Origin: Azohydromonas aeria
GTDB lineage: Bacteria > Pseudomonadota > Gammaproteobacteria > Burkholderiales > Burkholderiaceae_C
Direction of reading: 5' to 3'
Assembly (NCBI RefSeq): GCF_009760915.1
Contig: NZ_VIDQ01000023.1
Location: 1 to 64,000, forward strand
Length of the DNA stretch: 64,000 bases
Under the pieces are notes generated by a model. It was not told where the DNA came from. It searched no databases and worked only from the letters and a program-made list of their open reading frames with translations. Positions 37,551-45,343 of the stretch are shown here, one piece after another; the stretch's first letter is position 1, and every line of letters begins with the position of its first letter. The position numbers and the translations under genes are program-made.

Positions 37551-37561
37551 CCGGTAACCGG
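37551..37561. promoter_or_regulatory. Short palindrome between the Kef and response-regulator genes
   Basis: CCGGT and ACCGG flank a single A, about 65 bases upstream of the response-regulator start. It could be an operator for either divergent gene, but it is short and may be chance in GC-rich DNA. Confidence 0.22.
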
Positions 37562-37625
37562 TTGTGACTGTTACTCTCGCAACGCAGCGCTACGCTGTGG
37601 CTTGTTCTTGCTGCGGAGACCGGTG

Positions 37626-38354
37626 ATGAAAGTGCTGCTCGTGGATGACCATCCGTTGATCCTTTCGGCCTTGCAGGGCGTCATCAAGGGGCTCGGCAGC
37701 GACGTGAGCGTGACCACCGCGGCCAGCGCGCGCGAGTTGCGGCAGCGGCTGTCCGAGGATGCCGATTACGACCTGATGCTGCTGGACCTGCAGCTCGGCG
37801 ACGCCGACGGCTTCGAGGTGCTGACCGAGATGCGCCGCGACCACCCGGCGTTGCCGGTGGTGGTGGTGTCGGGCACCGACCGCGCCGCCGACGTGCTGCG
37901 CGCCATCGACCTGGGCGCCATGGGCTTCGTGCCCAAGCGCGCCTCCAACGAGCTGCTGTTCGAGGCGCTGCGCCTGGTGATGTCGGGCGGCATCTTCGTG
38001 CCGCCGGTGTCCGCGGGCCTGGGCGGCCCGGCGCCGGCCGCGCATGAGCCCGCGCCGCTGCTGCAGCCGCGGCTGCAGCCGTCGGCCGGCGCGCCGGGGA
38101 CCTCCGGCGGGCTGCCCGCCGTGCCCAACGTCGCCGGCCTCACGCCGCGGCAGAACGAGGTGCTGGGCAAGCTGCTGCAGGGCCTGCCCAACAAGCTCAT
38201 CGCGCGCGAGCTCAACCTGTCGGTGGAAACCGTCAAGGACCACGTGGCGGCGGTGCTGCGCGTGCTCGACGTGAGCACGCGCACGCAGGCCGTGCTGGCC
38301 GTGAGCCGCATGCAGCAGAGCGCCGCGGCCACCACGCCGCCTACGCGCTACTGA
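37626..38354 (+). CDS. LuxR/NarL-type response regulator
   Basis: The 242-residue protein has an N-terminal receiver domain with the acidic pair VDDH, phosphoacceptor Asp54 (MLLDLQLGDADG), Ser/Thr in VVVSGTD and Lys103 in VPKRAS. A Pro/Ala-rich linker (about 125-165) leads to a LuxR helix-turn-helix (LTPRQNEVLGKLLQGLPNK, then LNLSVETVKDHVAAVLRVL). It is probably a transcription factor activated by the adjacent histidine kinase, whose gene starts 14 bases later. GGAG eight bases before the ATG supports the start. Confidence 0.93.
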   Translation: MKVLLVDDHPLILSALQGVIKGLGSDVSVTTAASARELRQRLSEDADYDLMLLDLQLGDADGFEVLTEMRRDHPALPVVVVSGTDRAADVLRAIDLGAMGFVPKRASNELLFEALRLVMSGGIFVPPVSAGLGGPAPAAHEPAPLLQPRLQPSAGAPGTSGGLPAVPNVAGLTPRQNEVLGKLLQGLPNKLIARELNLSVETVKDHVAAVLRVLDVSTRTQAVLAVSRMQQSAAATTPPTRY

Positions 38355-38367
38355 GCAGGCCGCGCTG

Positions 38368-40212
38368 GTGAGCACCGTGCTGCCCACGCGCGCCCTTGCC
38401 GCGGCGCCGCCTGCCGCCGCCGCCACCGCGCCCTCGCCGCAGGCGCGGCAACTGGAGCACGCGCGCGCGCTCTACACCCAGACGCCGGCCACGCTGGCAG
38501 GCAACCTGGTGGGCGTGGTGCTGGTGGTGAGCTTCTTCAGCGGCGTGGCCGAGCCGCTGCGGCTCTACGGCTGGGTCGCCGTCATGGCGGTGCTGTGGAG
38601 CACGCGGCTGGCGCACTACCTGCGCTTCCTGCGCCAGCCCGACGCCGACGACGCGACGCTGCTGGCCTGGCGCCAGAGCTGGCGCGTGCTGGCGCTGCTG
38701 CTGGGCAGCTGCTGGGGCCTGGCGGCATGGATGTTCTGGATTCCCACCTCGCCGCCGCACCAGGTGGCGCTGCTGCTGATCATCTACAGCTACTGCGTCG
38801 GCTCGGTGCAGATGCTCGCCGGGCAGCCGCGGCTGTTCGTGGCCTTCCTGTGCCTGGTGCTGCTGCCCACCGTGGCGCGCGTGGCCACGGACATGGGCCA
38901 CCCGTTCCGGCTGCAGCTGGCGTTGATCATGTGCATCCTGTTCGGCGCGGTGTGGCTCATGGCCCGCACCTACCGCAGCGCGCTGGCGCAGGCCATCGAG
39001 CTCAAGCTGCGCACCGACCAGCTCGCCGCGCAGCTGCGCGTGGAAAAGGCCGCCGCCGAGGACGCGCGCCGCGCCGCCGAGGCCGCCAGCCGCGCCAAGA
39101 CGCAGTTCTTCGCCGCCGCCAGCCACGACCTGCGCCAGCCGCTGCACGCCATGGGGCTCTTTGCCGAGACGCTGCGCCAGCGCTGCCACGACCCCGACGT
39201 GGCCGCGCTGGTCAACAGCATCAACGAGAGCGTGGATGCGCTGGAGGGCCTCTTCGGCGAGCTGCTCGACATCACCCGCATCGACACCGGCGGCGTGGAG
39301 GTCAAGCCCGCGCCGGTGCGGCTGCGCGAGGTGTTCGCGCGGCTGCGCCTGCACTTCGAGCCCACCGCCTTCGAGAAGGGCCTGGCGCTGACCTTCCGCG
39401 GCGAGCAGCACGTGCTGCATGCCGACCCGGTGGTGCTGGAGCGCATCCTGCGCAACCTGGTGAGCAACGCCATCCGCTACACCGAGGACGGCGGCGTGCT
39501 GGTGAGCTGCCGCCGCCGCGGCAACCGGCTGCTGCTGCAGGTCTGGGACAGCGGCATCGGCATCAGCGAGCAGAGCCTGCCGCGCATCTTCGACGAGTTC
39601 TTCCAGGTGCACAGCAGCCAGCGCCCGCTGGAGCCGCACCAGCGCAAGGGCCTGGGGCTGGGCCTGGCCATCGTCAAGCGGCTGGCCGACCTGATGGGCG
39701 CGCCGCTGACGGTGCGCTCGCGCGTGGGCCACGGCACCGTCTTCAGCCTGGAGGTCGATCCCGGCGTGGTGCCCGCGCCCACGGCCACGCCGGTGGAGGT
39801 CAGCCCGAAGATGCCGCTGGGCCTGAGCCTGCAGGGCCGGCTGGTGGTGGTGGTGGAGGACGAGCCCGCGGTGCGCGAGGGCCTCACCGTGCTGCTCAAG
39901 GCCTGGGGCGCCGACGTGCTCGACTTCGACAGCGTGGGCACGGCCGAGGCCTGGGCCGCCAGTGTCGCGCCGCCGCGCCCGGACCTGCTGATCGTGGACT
40001 ACCGGCTGCCCGAGGCGCGCACCGGGCTGGAGGCGCTGGACGCCATCCGCCGGCGCTGGCCCAGCGAGCGGCTGCCGGCCATCGTCATCACCGGCAGCAG
40101 CCTCAGCGGCCACGAGAAGGAGGCCGACACGCACGACTTCCACCTGCTCATCAAGCCGGTGCTGCCCAACAAGCTGCGCGCCATGATCGGCTTCAAGCTC
40201 AACCAGCGCTGA
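38368..40212 (+). CDS. Hybrid sensor histidine kinase/response regulator
   Basis: The 614-residue protein has a membrane part of about six helices without a large periplasmic domain (residues 45-200), a coiled-coil linker, and a kinase core with phospho-His253 in AASHDLRQPLHAMG. N-box (RILRNLVSNAIRYTEDGG) and G-box (GLGLGLAIVKRLADLMGA) motifs follow. A C-terminal receiver has Asp544 (LLIVDYRLPEA) and Lys in LLIKPVLPNK. The SHDLRQPL H-box is typical of this Burkholderiales class. The start is GTG. It is paired with the NarL-type regulator, so phosphotransfer within or between the two is likely; the signal is unknown. Confidence 0.92.
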   Translation: MSTVLPTRALAAAPPAAAATAPSPQARQLEHARALYTQTPATLAGNLVGVVLVVSFFSGVAEPLRLYGWVAVMAVLWSTRLAHYLRFLRQPDADDATLLAWRQSWRVLALLLGSCWGLAAWMFWIPTSPPHQVALLLIIYSYCVGSVQMLAGQPRLFVAFLCLVLLPTVARVATDMGHPFRLQLALIMCILFGAVWLMARTYRSALAQAIELKLRTDQLAAQLRVEKAAAEDARRAAEAASRAKTQFFAAASHDLRQPLHAMGLFAETLRQRCHDPDVAALVNSINESVDALEGLFGELLDITRIDTGGVEVKPAPVRLREVFARLRLHFEPTAFEKGLALTFRGEQHVLHADPVVLERILRNLVSNAIRYTEDGGVLVSCRRRGNRLLLQVWDSGIGISEQSLPRIFDEFFQVHSSQRPLEPHQRKGLGLGLAIVKRLADLMGAPLTVRSRVGHGTVFSLEVDPGVVPAPTATPVEVSPKMPLGLSLQGRLVVVVEDEPAVREGLTVLLKAWGADVLDFDSVGTAEAWAASVAPPRPDLLIVDYRLPEARTGLEALDAIRRRWPSERLPAIVITGSSLSGHEKEADTHDFHLLIKPVLPNKLRAMIGFKLNQR

Positions 40213-40235
40213 AACCGGCTCAAGCCGCAAGGACG

Positions 40236-40262
40236 AAGGCCGCCCGAAGGGGCGGCCTTTTC
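40236..40262 (+). terminator. Intrinsic terminator of the two-component operon
   Basis: AAGGCCGCCC pairs with GGGCGGCCTT around a four-base loop, and is followed by a short T run. Confidence 0.9.
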
Positions 40263-40297
40263 ACTGCTTCACCGGAGGTCCAGGCGGCCGGCCGGCG

Positions 40298-41362
40298 CTA
40301 CTTGCACAGCCCCAGGATGCGGTCCTGCTGCGCGCACTGCGCGTTCACCGGCGTGACGGGGCGGGGCGCGGCGGCCTGCTGCTGCTCGCCCATGCAGGCG
40401 CTCATCTCGCGCGCCATGGGCGCGTAGTAGCTCCAGCCCTTGCCCAGCGGCGGCAGCGCCAGCGTGACCTCCTTCCACTTCGGATGCCCCTCGGCCTGCA
40501 GCGTGGGGAAGTTGCGGCACAGCGAGCGCGCGAAGCGGTTGAGATAGAAGCTGCTGGTGGCCGAGGGCGCGAAGTTGTAAGTGACGAGGAAGGCCTTCAC
40601 GGCCACGCCGGGCACGTCCTCGGGCAGCAGGTTGGGGTAGTTGCTGGCCTTGATGACGGAGGGGAAGTAGGTCTGCAGCGCGGCCTTGCTGGCGGGATGG
40701 CTGGCGTCGAACTTGAGTAGCCGGATGAGCTGGCGCGCCTCGGGCTTCATGTCCACCAGCAGCTTGGCCGGCTGCCCGGCCACGGCCACGACCACGTCGA
40801 TGCTCTTGTCCACGGTGAGCTTGACCAGCGCGTCCTCGTTGCTGAGGTAGCTGGCCTGGCCGTCGGGCAGCGGCTTGCCGAACATCTGCTTGTACAGCGT
40901 GGTGGCCGACAGCGCCGTGCCGCTGAGCAGCGGGCCGACGTTGATGCGGGCGTCGCGGATCTCGTGCACGCTTTGCAGCGGCGAGTCGGCGCGGGTGATG
41001 AAGTAGATCTCCTCGTTGTAGAGCGGCATGACCACGCGCAGCGGACGGATGGTCTCGGCGGCCTGGGGGTTGCCGGCCGTGGCCTTGTCGAGGAAGGCTT
41101 GGTAGACGTCGGACTGCACCAGCGCCAGCTTCACGCCGGGCTCGCTGCGCAGCCGCATCACGTTCTCCGACGACCCGGCCGAGGGCAGCGCCTCCAGCGC
41201 GATATCGGCTTCCGGCGCGACGAAGCGCGCCAGGTCGCGGCCGATCTGGATGTAGGTGCCGCGCTCCGAGGCGGTGACGATCTTGTATTCCACGGCCGCC
41301 GCCTGGGCGGCCAGCGCGGCCCAGGTGCAGGCCAGGGCGACGGCGATGCGGACGATGCGCAT
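40298..41362 (-). CDS. TAXI-family TRAP-type solute-binding protein with a cysteine tail
   Basis: The 354-residue protein has a signal peptide (MRIVRIAVALACTWAALAAQAAA) and the TAXI pattern: YKIVTASERGTYIQIGRDLA near the start, EALPSAGSSENVMRLRSEPG and LALVQSDVYQAFLD. It is a periplasmic receptor of the TRAP superfamily, which often binds glutamate-like ligands. TRAP membrane subunits (fused QM) are absent here. Unusually the C-terminus extends to a C-x9-C motif ending ILGLCK, echoed in the adjacent zinc-ribbon protein. It lies 48 bases downstream of that gene on the same strand. Confidence 0.85.
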   Translation of the reverse strand: MRIVRIAVALACTWAALAAQAAAVEYKIVTASERGTYIQIGRDLARFVAPEADIALEALPSAGSSENVMRLRSEPGVKLALVQSDVYQAFLDKATAGNPQAAETIRPLRVVMPLYNEEIYFITRADSPLQSVHEIRDARINVGPLLSGTALSATTLYKQMFGKPLPDGQASYLSNEDALVKLTVDKSIDVVVAVAGQPAKLLVDMKPEARQLIRLLKFDASHPASKAALQTYFPSVIKASNYPNLLPEDVPGVAVKAFLVTYNFAPSATSSFYLNRFARSLCRNFPTLQAEGHPKWKEVTLALPPLGKGWSYYAPMAREMSACMGEQQQAAAPRPVTPVNAQCAQQDRILGLCK

Positions 41363-41410
41363 GAGTGCTTCCTCCCGTTGTGATCTCTGTGTCCGGAATC
41401 GATCAGCGGC

Positions 41411-42352
41411 TCAGGGCTCGCACAGCCCCAGGGCCGCCACGGTGGCGTTGCAGGGCGTGGAGCCCGGGGCGCGCGCCGCCGGCGCGGCCGGGGCGATGGC
41501 TGTGGCCGTGGCGGCCCGCTGCGCGGGCGCGGCCGGGGCCGGGGCCGGCGTGCGCGGCTGCAGGGCCGGCGCCAGCGGCGCGACCGCGCCGCGGCCGGTG
41601 GCGGCATCGGCCAGCGCCAGCGCCTGCTGCGCCTGCGCCAGGCTGTCGCCCGCGGGCGGCGTGGCCGTGACCGGCAGCCGCGGCACCAGCGGCACCACGC
41701 CCGTGCCGGACACGCTGCCCAGCGCCGCGGCGGTCGCCAGCGCCGGCTGCGCGGCCTCGCCACCGATGGCCACCGGCGCGTTGGCGCTGCTGCGGCCGAG
41801 CAGGTAGGCGCCCGAGCCCACCAGCGCCGTCAGCGCCAGCATGGCGCCGGCCACGGTGGCCGTGGACCAGGTGCTGCTGCCGCCGCGCGCCGCCGGCACG
41901 GGCAGCGCGGCCGGCGCGCCGCCCTGGGATTGCGGCCCGGGCAGGCTGAAATGGAACTCGGCATGCGCCTGCGGGGCGGTGGCGCCCGCGGCCGGGCGCG
42001 CTTCGTGGCGGGCGTGGGGGGGCGAGGCCTGCTCCATGCCGGCGCGGGACCCATGGCCCGCGGCAGGCGGCGCGTCCAGCTCGGCATCGCCGGGGTCGCG
42101 CGCGGTGTAGCGCGGCGCGATGGCCAGGGTGTTGTCGTCGTTGAAATGCAGCATGAAGCCCTTGGGCTCGGCCATCTCGCCGGTGCCGGTCTCCGGCGCC
42201 GCGGCGCCGGCCTGCGACGTGGCCTTGGCGGCCGCCGCGGCCGGCGAGTGCAGCGGCGCGCCGCAGACACTGCAGAAATGGGCCCGCGCCGGGTTGCTGT
42301 GATGGCAGGCGGCGCATTCGGCCACCCAGGATGCGGATGGTGCAGTGGGCAT
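41411..42352 (-). CDS. Zinc-ribbon single-pass membrane protein with a cysteine tail
   Basis: The 313-residue protein has an N-terminal zinc ribbon (CAACHHSN ... FCSVCG, residues 14-35), a low-complexity Ala/Pro linker, one transmembrane helix (about residues 165-185, TVAGAMLALTALVGSGAYLL) and a long Ala/Pro-rich part. It ends in C-x9-C (CNATVAALGLCEP). By topology the ribbon should be cytoplasmic and the tail periplasmic. The tail repeats the C-x9-C/LGLC pattern of the downstream TAXI protein, suggesting the two interact or share a module. The function is unknown. Start: the ATG of MPTAPSASWVAE; GGAGG lies 12 bases upstream. Confidence 0.72.
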   Translation of the reverse strand: MPTAPSASWVAECAACHHSNPARAHFCSVCGAPLHSPAAAAAKATSQAGAAAPETGTGEMAEPKGFMLHFNDDNTLAIAPRYTARDPGDAELDAPPAAGHGSRAGMEQASPPHARHEARPAAGATAPQAHAEFHFSLPGPQSQGGAPAALPVPAARGGSSTWSTATVAGAMLALTALVGSGAYLLGRSSANAPVAIGGEAAQPALATAAALGSVSGTGVVPLVPRLPVTATPPAGDSLAQAQQALALADAATGRGAVAPLAPALQPRTPAPAPAAPAQRAATATAIAPAAPAARAPGSTPCNATVAALGLCEP

Positions 42353-42602
42353 GATTGGCAAGTCCCTCCCGGCCGGGTCTTGCCCCACGGCCCGGGCTCC
42401 AGTCGCCGCCGGTCGGCGTCCCTCGCCACATCGCTCGACATGGCCCGGGAAGGGTATGCGTCCACCACCGTGCCGCAGTGCCGCTACCCCCCGTTCGAGG
42501 GGAGCTTAAGTCGCCCATCGGGGGGAGGACAAGCCGGGCGCGCCCCTGTGTCGAGGCACCCCCGGCCCGGGTGCGGCCCCTGGCCAGGACGCCGCCCGGC
42601 CG

Positions 42603-43586
42603 CTATTCGGCGTCCGGCGCCTCGGCCGCGCCGTCGGCCGTGTCGCCGGCCGGCCTGGGCGCGGCCAGGCGCACGTAGATCGGCGCGAAGGCCTCGGCCT
42701 GCGTGATCTCCAGCAGCCGCTCGCGCGCGAGCTCCAGCATGGCGACGAAGGTCACCACCAGCACCGGCATGCCGCGCTTGACGTCGAACAGCGCCTCGAA
42801 CTCCAGGTAGCGCCGCTCGCGCAGCCGGCGCAGCACGATGCTCATGTGCTCGCGCACCGAGAGCTGCTCGCGCGTGATGGTGTGGCTCTGGTTGAGCCTG
42901 GCGCGGCGCACGATGGCCAGCCAGGCGTCGCGCAGGTCCTCCGGGCGCACCTGCGGCAGCGGCCGCTCCAGCGCCTCCTCGATGGCCACCTGCGCCGCCA
43001 TGAAGTCGCGCCCAAGCGTGGGCAGCGCGTCGATGCGCGCCGCCGCGGCCTTCATCTGCTCGTATTCCAGCAGCCGGCGCACGAGCTCGGCGCGCGGGTC
43101 CTCGGGCTCGCTGCCGTCCTCGCTCCTGGGCGGCGGCAGCAGCAGCCGGCTCTTGATCTCGATGAGCATCGCCGCCATGAGCAAATACTCGCTGGCGAGC
43201 TCCAGGTTGCGGCGGCGGATCTCCTCGACGTAGCCCAGGTACTGGCGCGTGACCTCGGCCAGCGGGATGTCGAGGATGTTGAAGTTCTGGCGCCGGATCA
43301 GGTAGAGCAGCAGGTCCAGCGGGCCTTCGAAGGCCTCCAGCACCACCTCCAGCGCGTCGGGCGGGATGTAGAGGTCCTGCGGCAACTTGAACAGCGGCTC
43401 GCCGTAGAGGCGCGCCACGGCCGAGGCCACCGCGGCATCGGCGGCGGCGGCGCCGGCGGCGTCCACGCCGTCAGGCGGCGGCGCGTCGGGAAGGTCGGGA
43501 ACGTGGGGAGACGGATGCCCGGGCGCCGCGGCGGCAGGCGCGGCGGCGGGGGCGTCGGGGGTCAGGAGGGAGGCGGGTTCGGCCAT
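42603..43586 (-). CDS. scpA: Segregation and condensation protein A
   Basis: The 327-residue kleisin has the conserved FEGPLDLLLYLIRRQNFNILDIPLAEVTRQYL region and a C-terminal winged-helix domain (RRYLEFEALFDVKRGMPVLVVTFVAMLELARERLL). It bridges SMC heads with ScpB in chromosome condensation. A Pro/Ala-rich N-terminal extension of about 70 residues precedes the kleisin domain, longer than in many ScpA proteins. scpB and smc are not nearby. The DUF3460 gene is 36 bases upstream on the same strand. Between 42353 and 42602 nothing is seen except GC-rich sequence. Confidence 0.93.
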   Translation of the reverse strand: MAEPASLLTPDAPAAAPAAAAPGHPSPHVPDLPDAPPPDGVDAAGAAAADAAVASAVARLYGEPLFKLPQDLYIPPDALEVVLEAFEGPLDLLLYLIRRQNFNILDIPLAEVTRQYLGYVEEIRRRNLELASEYLLMAAMLIEIKSRLLLPPPRSEDGSEPEDPRAELVRRLLEYEQMKAAAARIDALPTLGRDFMAAQVAIEEALERPLPQVRPEDLRDAWLAIVRRARLNQSHTITREQLSVREHMSIVLRRLRERRYLEFEALFDVKRGMPVLVVTFVAMLELARERLLEITQAEAFAPIYVRLAAPRPAGDTADGAAEAPDAE

Positions 43587-43622
43587 CGATGGTGCTGCTG
43601 GCGGCGGCCGTCGCCGCCGGGC

Positions 43623-43826
43623 TCACTTGCCCTTGTTCTGGTAGACGTAGGGTTGCTGCGGCACGCGCGCCTCGCGCCACTGCGCGGTGGCCTCGCGGTC
43701 CTGCGGGCGGTCCCACAGCAGGGCGCGGCCGGCGCGCTGCTGCGCTTCCATCTGCGGGTTCTTGGCCTTGAGCTCGTCCAGGAACTGGGTGAATTCGGAC
43801 TTGTAGGGCTTCCAGAAGAGAGGCAT
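43623..43826 (-). CDS. DUF3460-family small protein
   Basis: This 67-residue protein (MPLFWKPYKSEFTQFLDELK, then KNPQMEAQQRAGRALLWDRP) matches DUF3460, a small family encoded beside scpA in many betaproteobacteria. It has no signal peptide. The function is unknown. The ATG at 43826 is used because it precedes the conserved sequence; a codon five residues earlier (MSRRAMP) is possible. It is divergent from the lipoprotein gene. Confidence 0.8.
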   Translation of the reverse strand: MPLFWKPYKSEFTQFLDELKAKNPQMEAQQRAGRALLWDRPQDREATAQWREARVPQQPYVYQNKGK

Positions 43827-43881
43827 GGCGCGGCGGGACAATGGTGGGAACCCTGCATTTTAACTTTCGAGGAGTCCCGAC

Positions 43882-44367
43882 TTGCGGTGGATGAAGGCAG
43901 CGATGCTGGCGATGATCGGGTGGTTGTTGGCGGGATGCGACGGGCAGCGCATCGCAAAGCTCGAAGAGGGCCTGGCGACCGAGGCCGACGTGCGCCGCGA
44001 GTTCGGCGAGCCCGAGCGTGTGCGCGAGGACGGCGACGGCTCGCGCACGCTGGAGTACTCGCGCCAGCCCGCCGGGCGGCAGAACTACCTCATCACCATC
44101 GGCCCCGACGGGCGCATGAGCGCGCTGCGCCAGGTGCTGTCGCCGCGCTACCTGCAGCAGGTGCAGCCGGGCATGACGCAGCAGGAGGTGCGCGACCTGC
44201 TGGGCCGCCCGGCCAAGCGCGTGCCCTACCGGCTGAGCCAGACCGAGGTCTGGAGCTGGCGCTGGCTCGACGGCCAGCAGGAAAAGATCTTCAACGTCAC
44301 CTTCGACCAGGACGGGCGGGTGCAGTCCGCCGGCAGCACCGACGAGCTGCCCGGCGACCGGCCCTGA
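43882..44367 (+). CDS. BamE/SmpA-like outer membrane lipoprotein
   Basis: The 161-residue protein has a lipoprotein signal with lipobox LLAGC (Cys19) and two SmpA-like repeats: LATEADVRREFGEPERVRED (about residues 30-50) and VQPGMTQQEVRDLLGRPAKR (about 95-115). The duplicated motif suggests a BamE-related fold, perhaps acting in outer-membrane assembly, but it is not clearly the genuine BamE. The start is TTG at 43882, supported by GGAG seven bases upstream; the next ATG, three codons later, is less well placed. It lies upstream of the CYTH gene. Confidence 0.78.
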   Translation: MRWMKAAMLAMIGWLLAGCDGQRIAKLEEGLATEADVRREFGEPERVREDGDGSRTLEYSRQPAGRQNYLITIGPDGRMSALRQVLSPRYLQQVQPGMTQQEVRDLLGRPAKRVPYRLSQTEVWSWRWLDGQQEKIFNVTFDQDGRVQSAGSTDELPGDRP

Positions 44368-44407
44368 CCGATCCCTCCCCGGACGCCTTTCCCGCGAGGA
44401 CCGCGCC

Positions 44408-45334
44408 ATGAGCAGCACCGAGACCGAGCTGAAGTTCCAGATCCCGTCCGAGGCCCGCGCCGCCGTGCGCGCCGAGGTGGCCGGCGCGGGCGGCCGGGCG
44501 CTGCGGCTGCAGGCGCGCTACTTCGACACGCCCGACCGCGCCCTGGCCGCCGCCGGCATGGCGCTGCGCCTGCGCCGCGAAGGTGCCGTCTGGGTGCAGA
44601 CCCTCAAGGGCCGCGGCGACGGCGTGATGCAGCGCCTGGAGCACGAGGTGGCGCTGACCGACCTCGTGGCCGCCGAGCCGCGGCTGGAGCCCGCGCGCCA
44701 CGACGGCACGCCCGCCGGCGCCGCGCTGCGCCGCGCGCTGGAGGCGGCACTAGGCGAGCTGCGCTGCACCTTCGAGACCGACGTGCGCCGCACCGTGCTG
44801 GCGCTGGACCAGGCCGACGCCGTGATCGAGCTGGCGCTCGACGAGGGGCTGCTGAGCGCCGGCGGCGCCGAGGCGCCGCTGTGCGAGCTGGAGTACGAAC
44901 TGGTCAGGGGCCCGGTGGACGCGCTGCTGGCGCTGGCCGGGCAGGGCGTGCTGCGCCACGGCCTGTGGCTGGACGTGCGCAGCAAGGCCGAGCGCGGCGA
45001 GCGCCTGGCGCGGGGCCTGCAGCGCGTGCCGGCGCTGCGGCTGGAGCCCGACACGCTGTCTTCGGCGCTGCGCCAGGTGCTGGCCAACGCCTGCGAGCTG
45101 GCCGAAGGCCTGGGCGACGCCGAGCACCTGCAGGCCCTGAGGGACGGCGTGCAGGACGCGCTGCGCGCCGCCGCGCTGCTGCCCCAGGCCACGGCGCTGC
45201 AGTCGCTGCAGGCCCAGCTCGACGCCGTGGCGGCGCACGAGGAGGCCCAGGCGCTGTCCGGGGCCGGCGCGCTGGTGCGCGCGCCGGGCTTCAACCGGCT
45301 GGCGCTGGAGCTGATCGGGGTGGCGCAGGGCTGA
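44408..45334 (+). CDS. CYTH-domain inorganic triphosphatase-like protein
   Basis: The 308-residue protein starts with the ExExK metal-triphosphate motif (MSSTETELKF, Glu5, Glu7, Lys9) of the CYTH beta-tunnel domain (to about residue 200), including YFDTPDRALAAAGMALRLRR and CELEYELVRG. The C-terminal 100 residues are helical and resemble a short CHAD-like region. CYTH enzymes such as YgiF hydrolyse inorganic triphosphate with Mg2+. It is cytoplasmic. It is convergent with the SulP gene. Confidence 0.88.
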   Translation: MSSTETELKFQIPSEARAAVRAEVAGAGGRALRLQARYFDTPDRALAAAGMALRLRREGAVWVQTLKGRGDGVMQRLEHEVALTDLVAAEPRLEPARHDGTPAGAALRRALEAALGELRCTFETDVRRTVLALDQADAVIELALDEGLLSAGGAEAPLCELEYELVRGPVDALLALAGQGVLRHGLWLDVRSKAERGERLARGLQRVPALRLEPDTLSSALRQVLANACELAEGLGDAEHLQALRDGVQDALRAAALLPQATALQSLQAQLDAVAAHEEAQALSGAGALVRAPGFNRLALELIGVAQG

Positions 45335-45343
45335 GGCGCCGGT

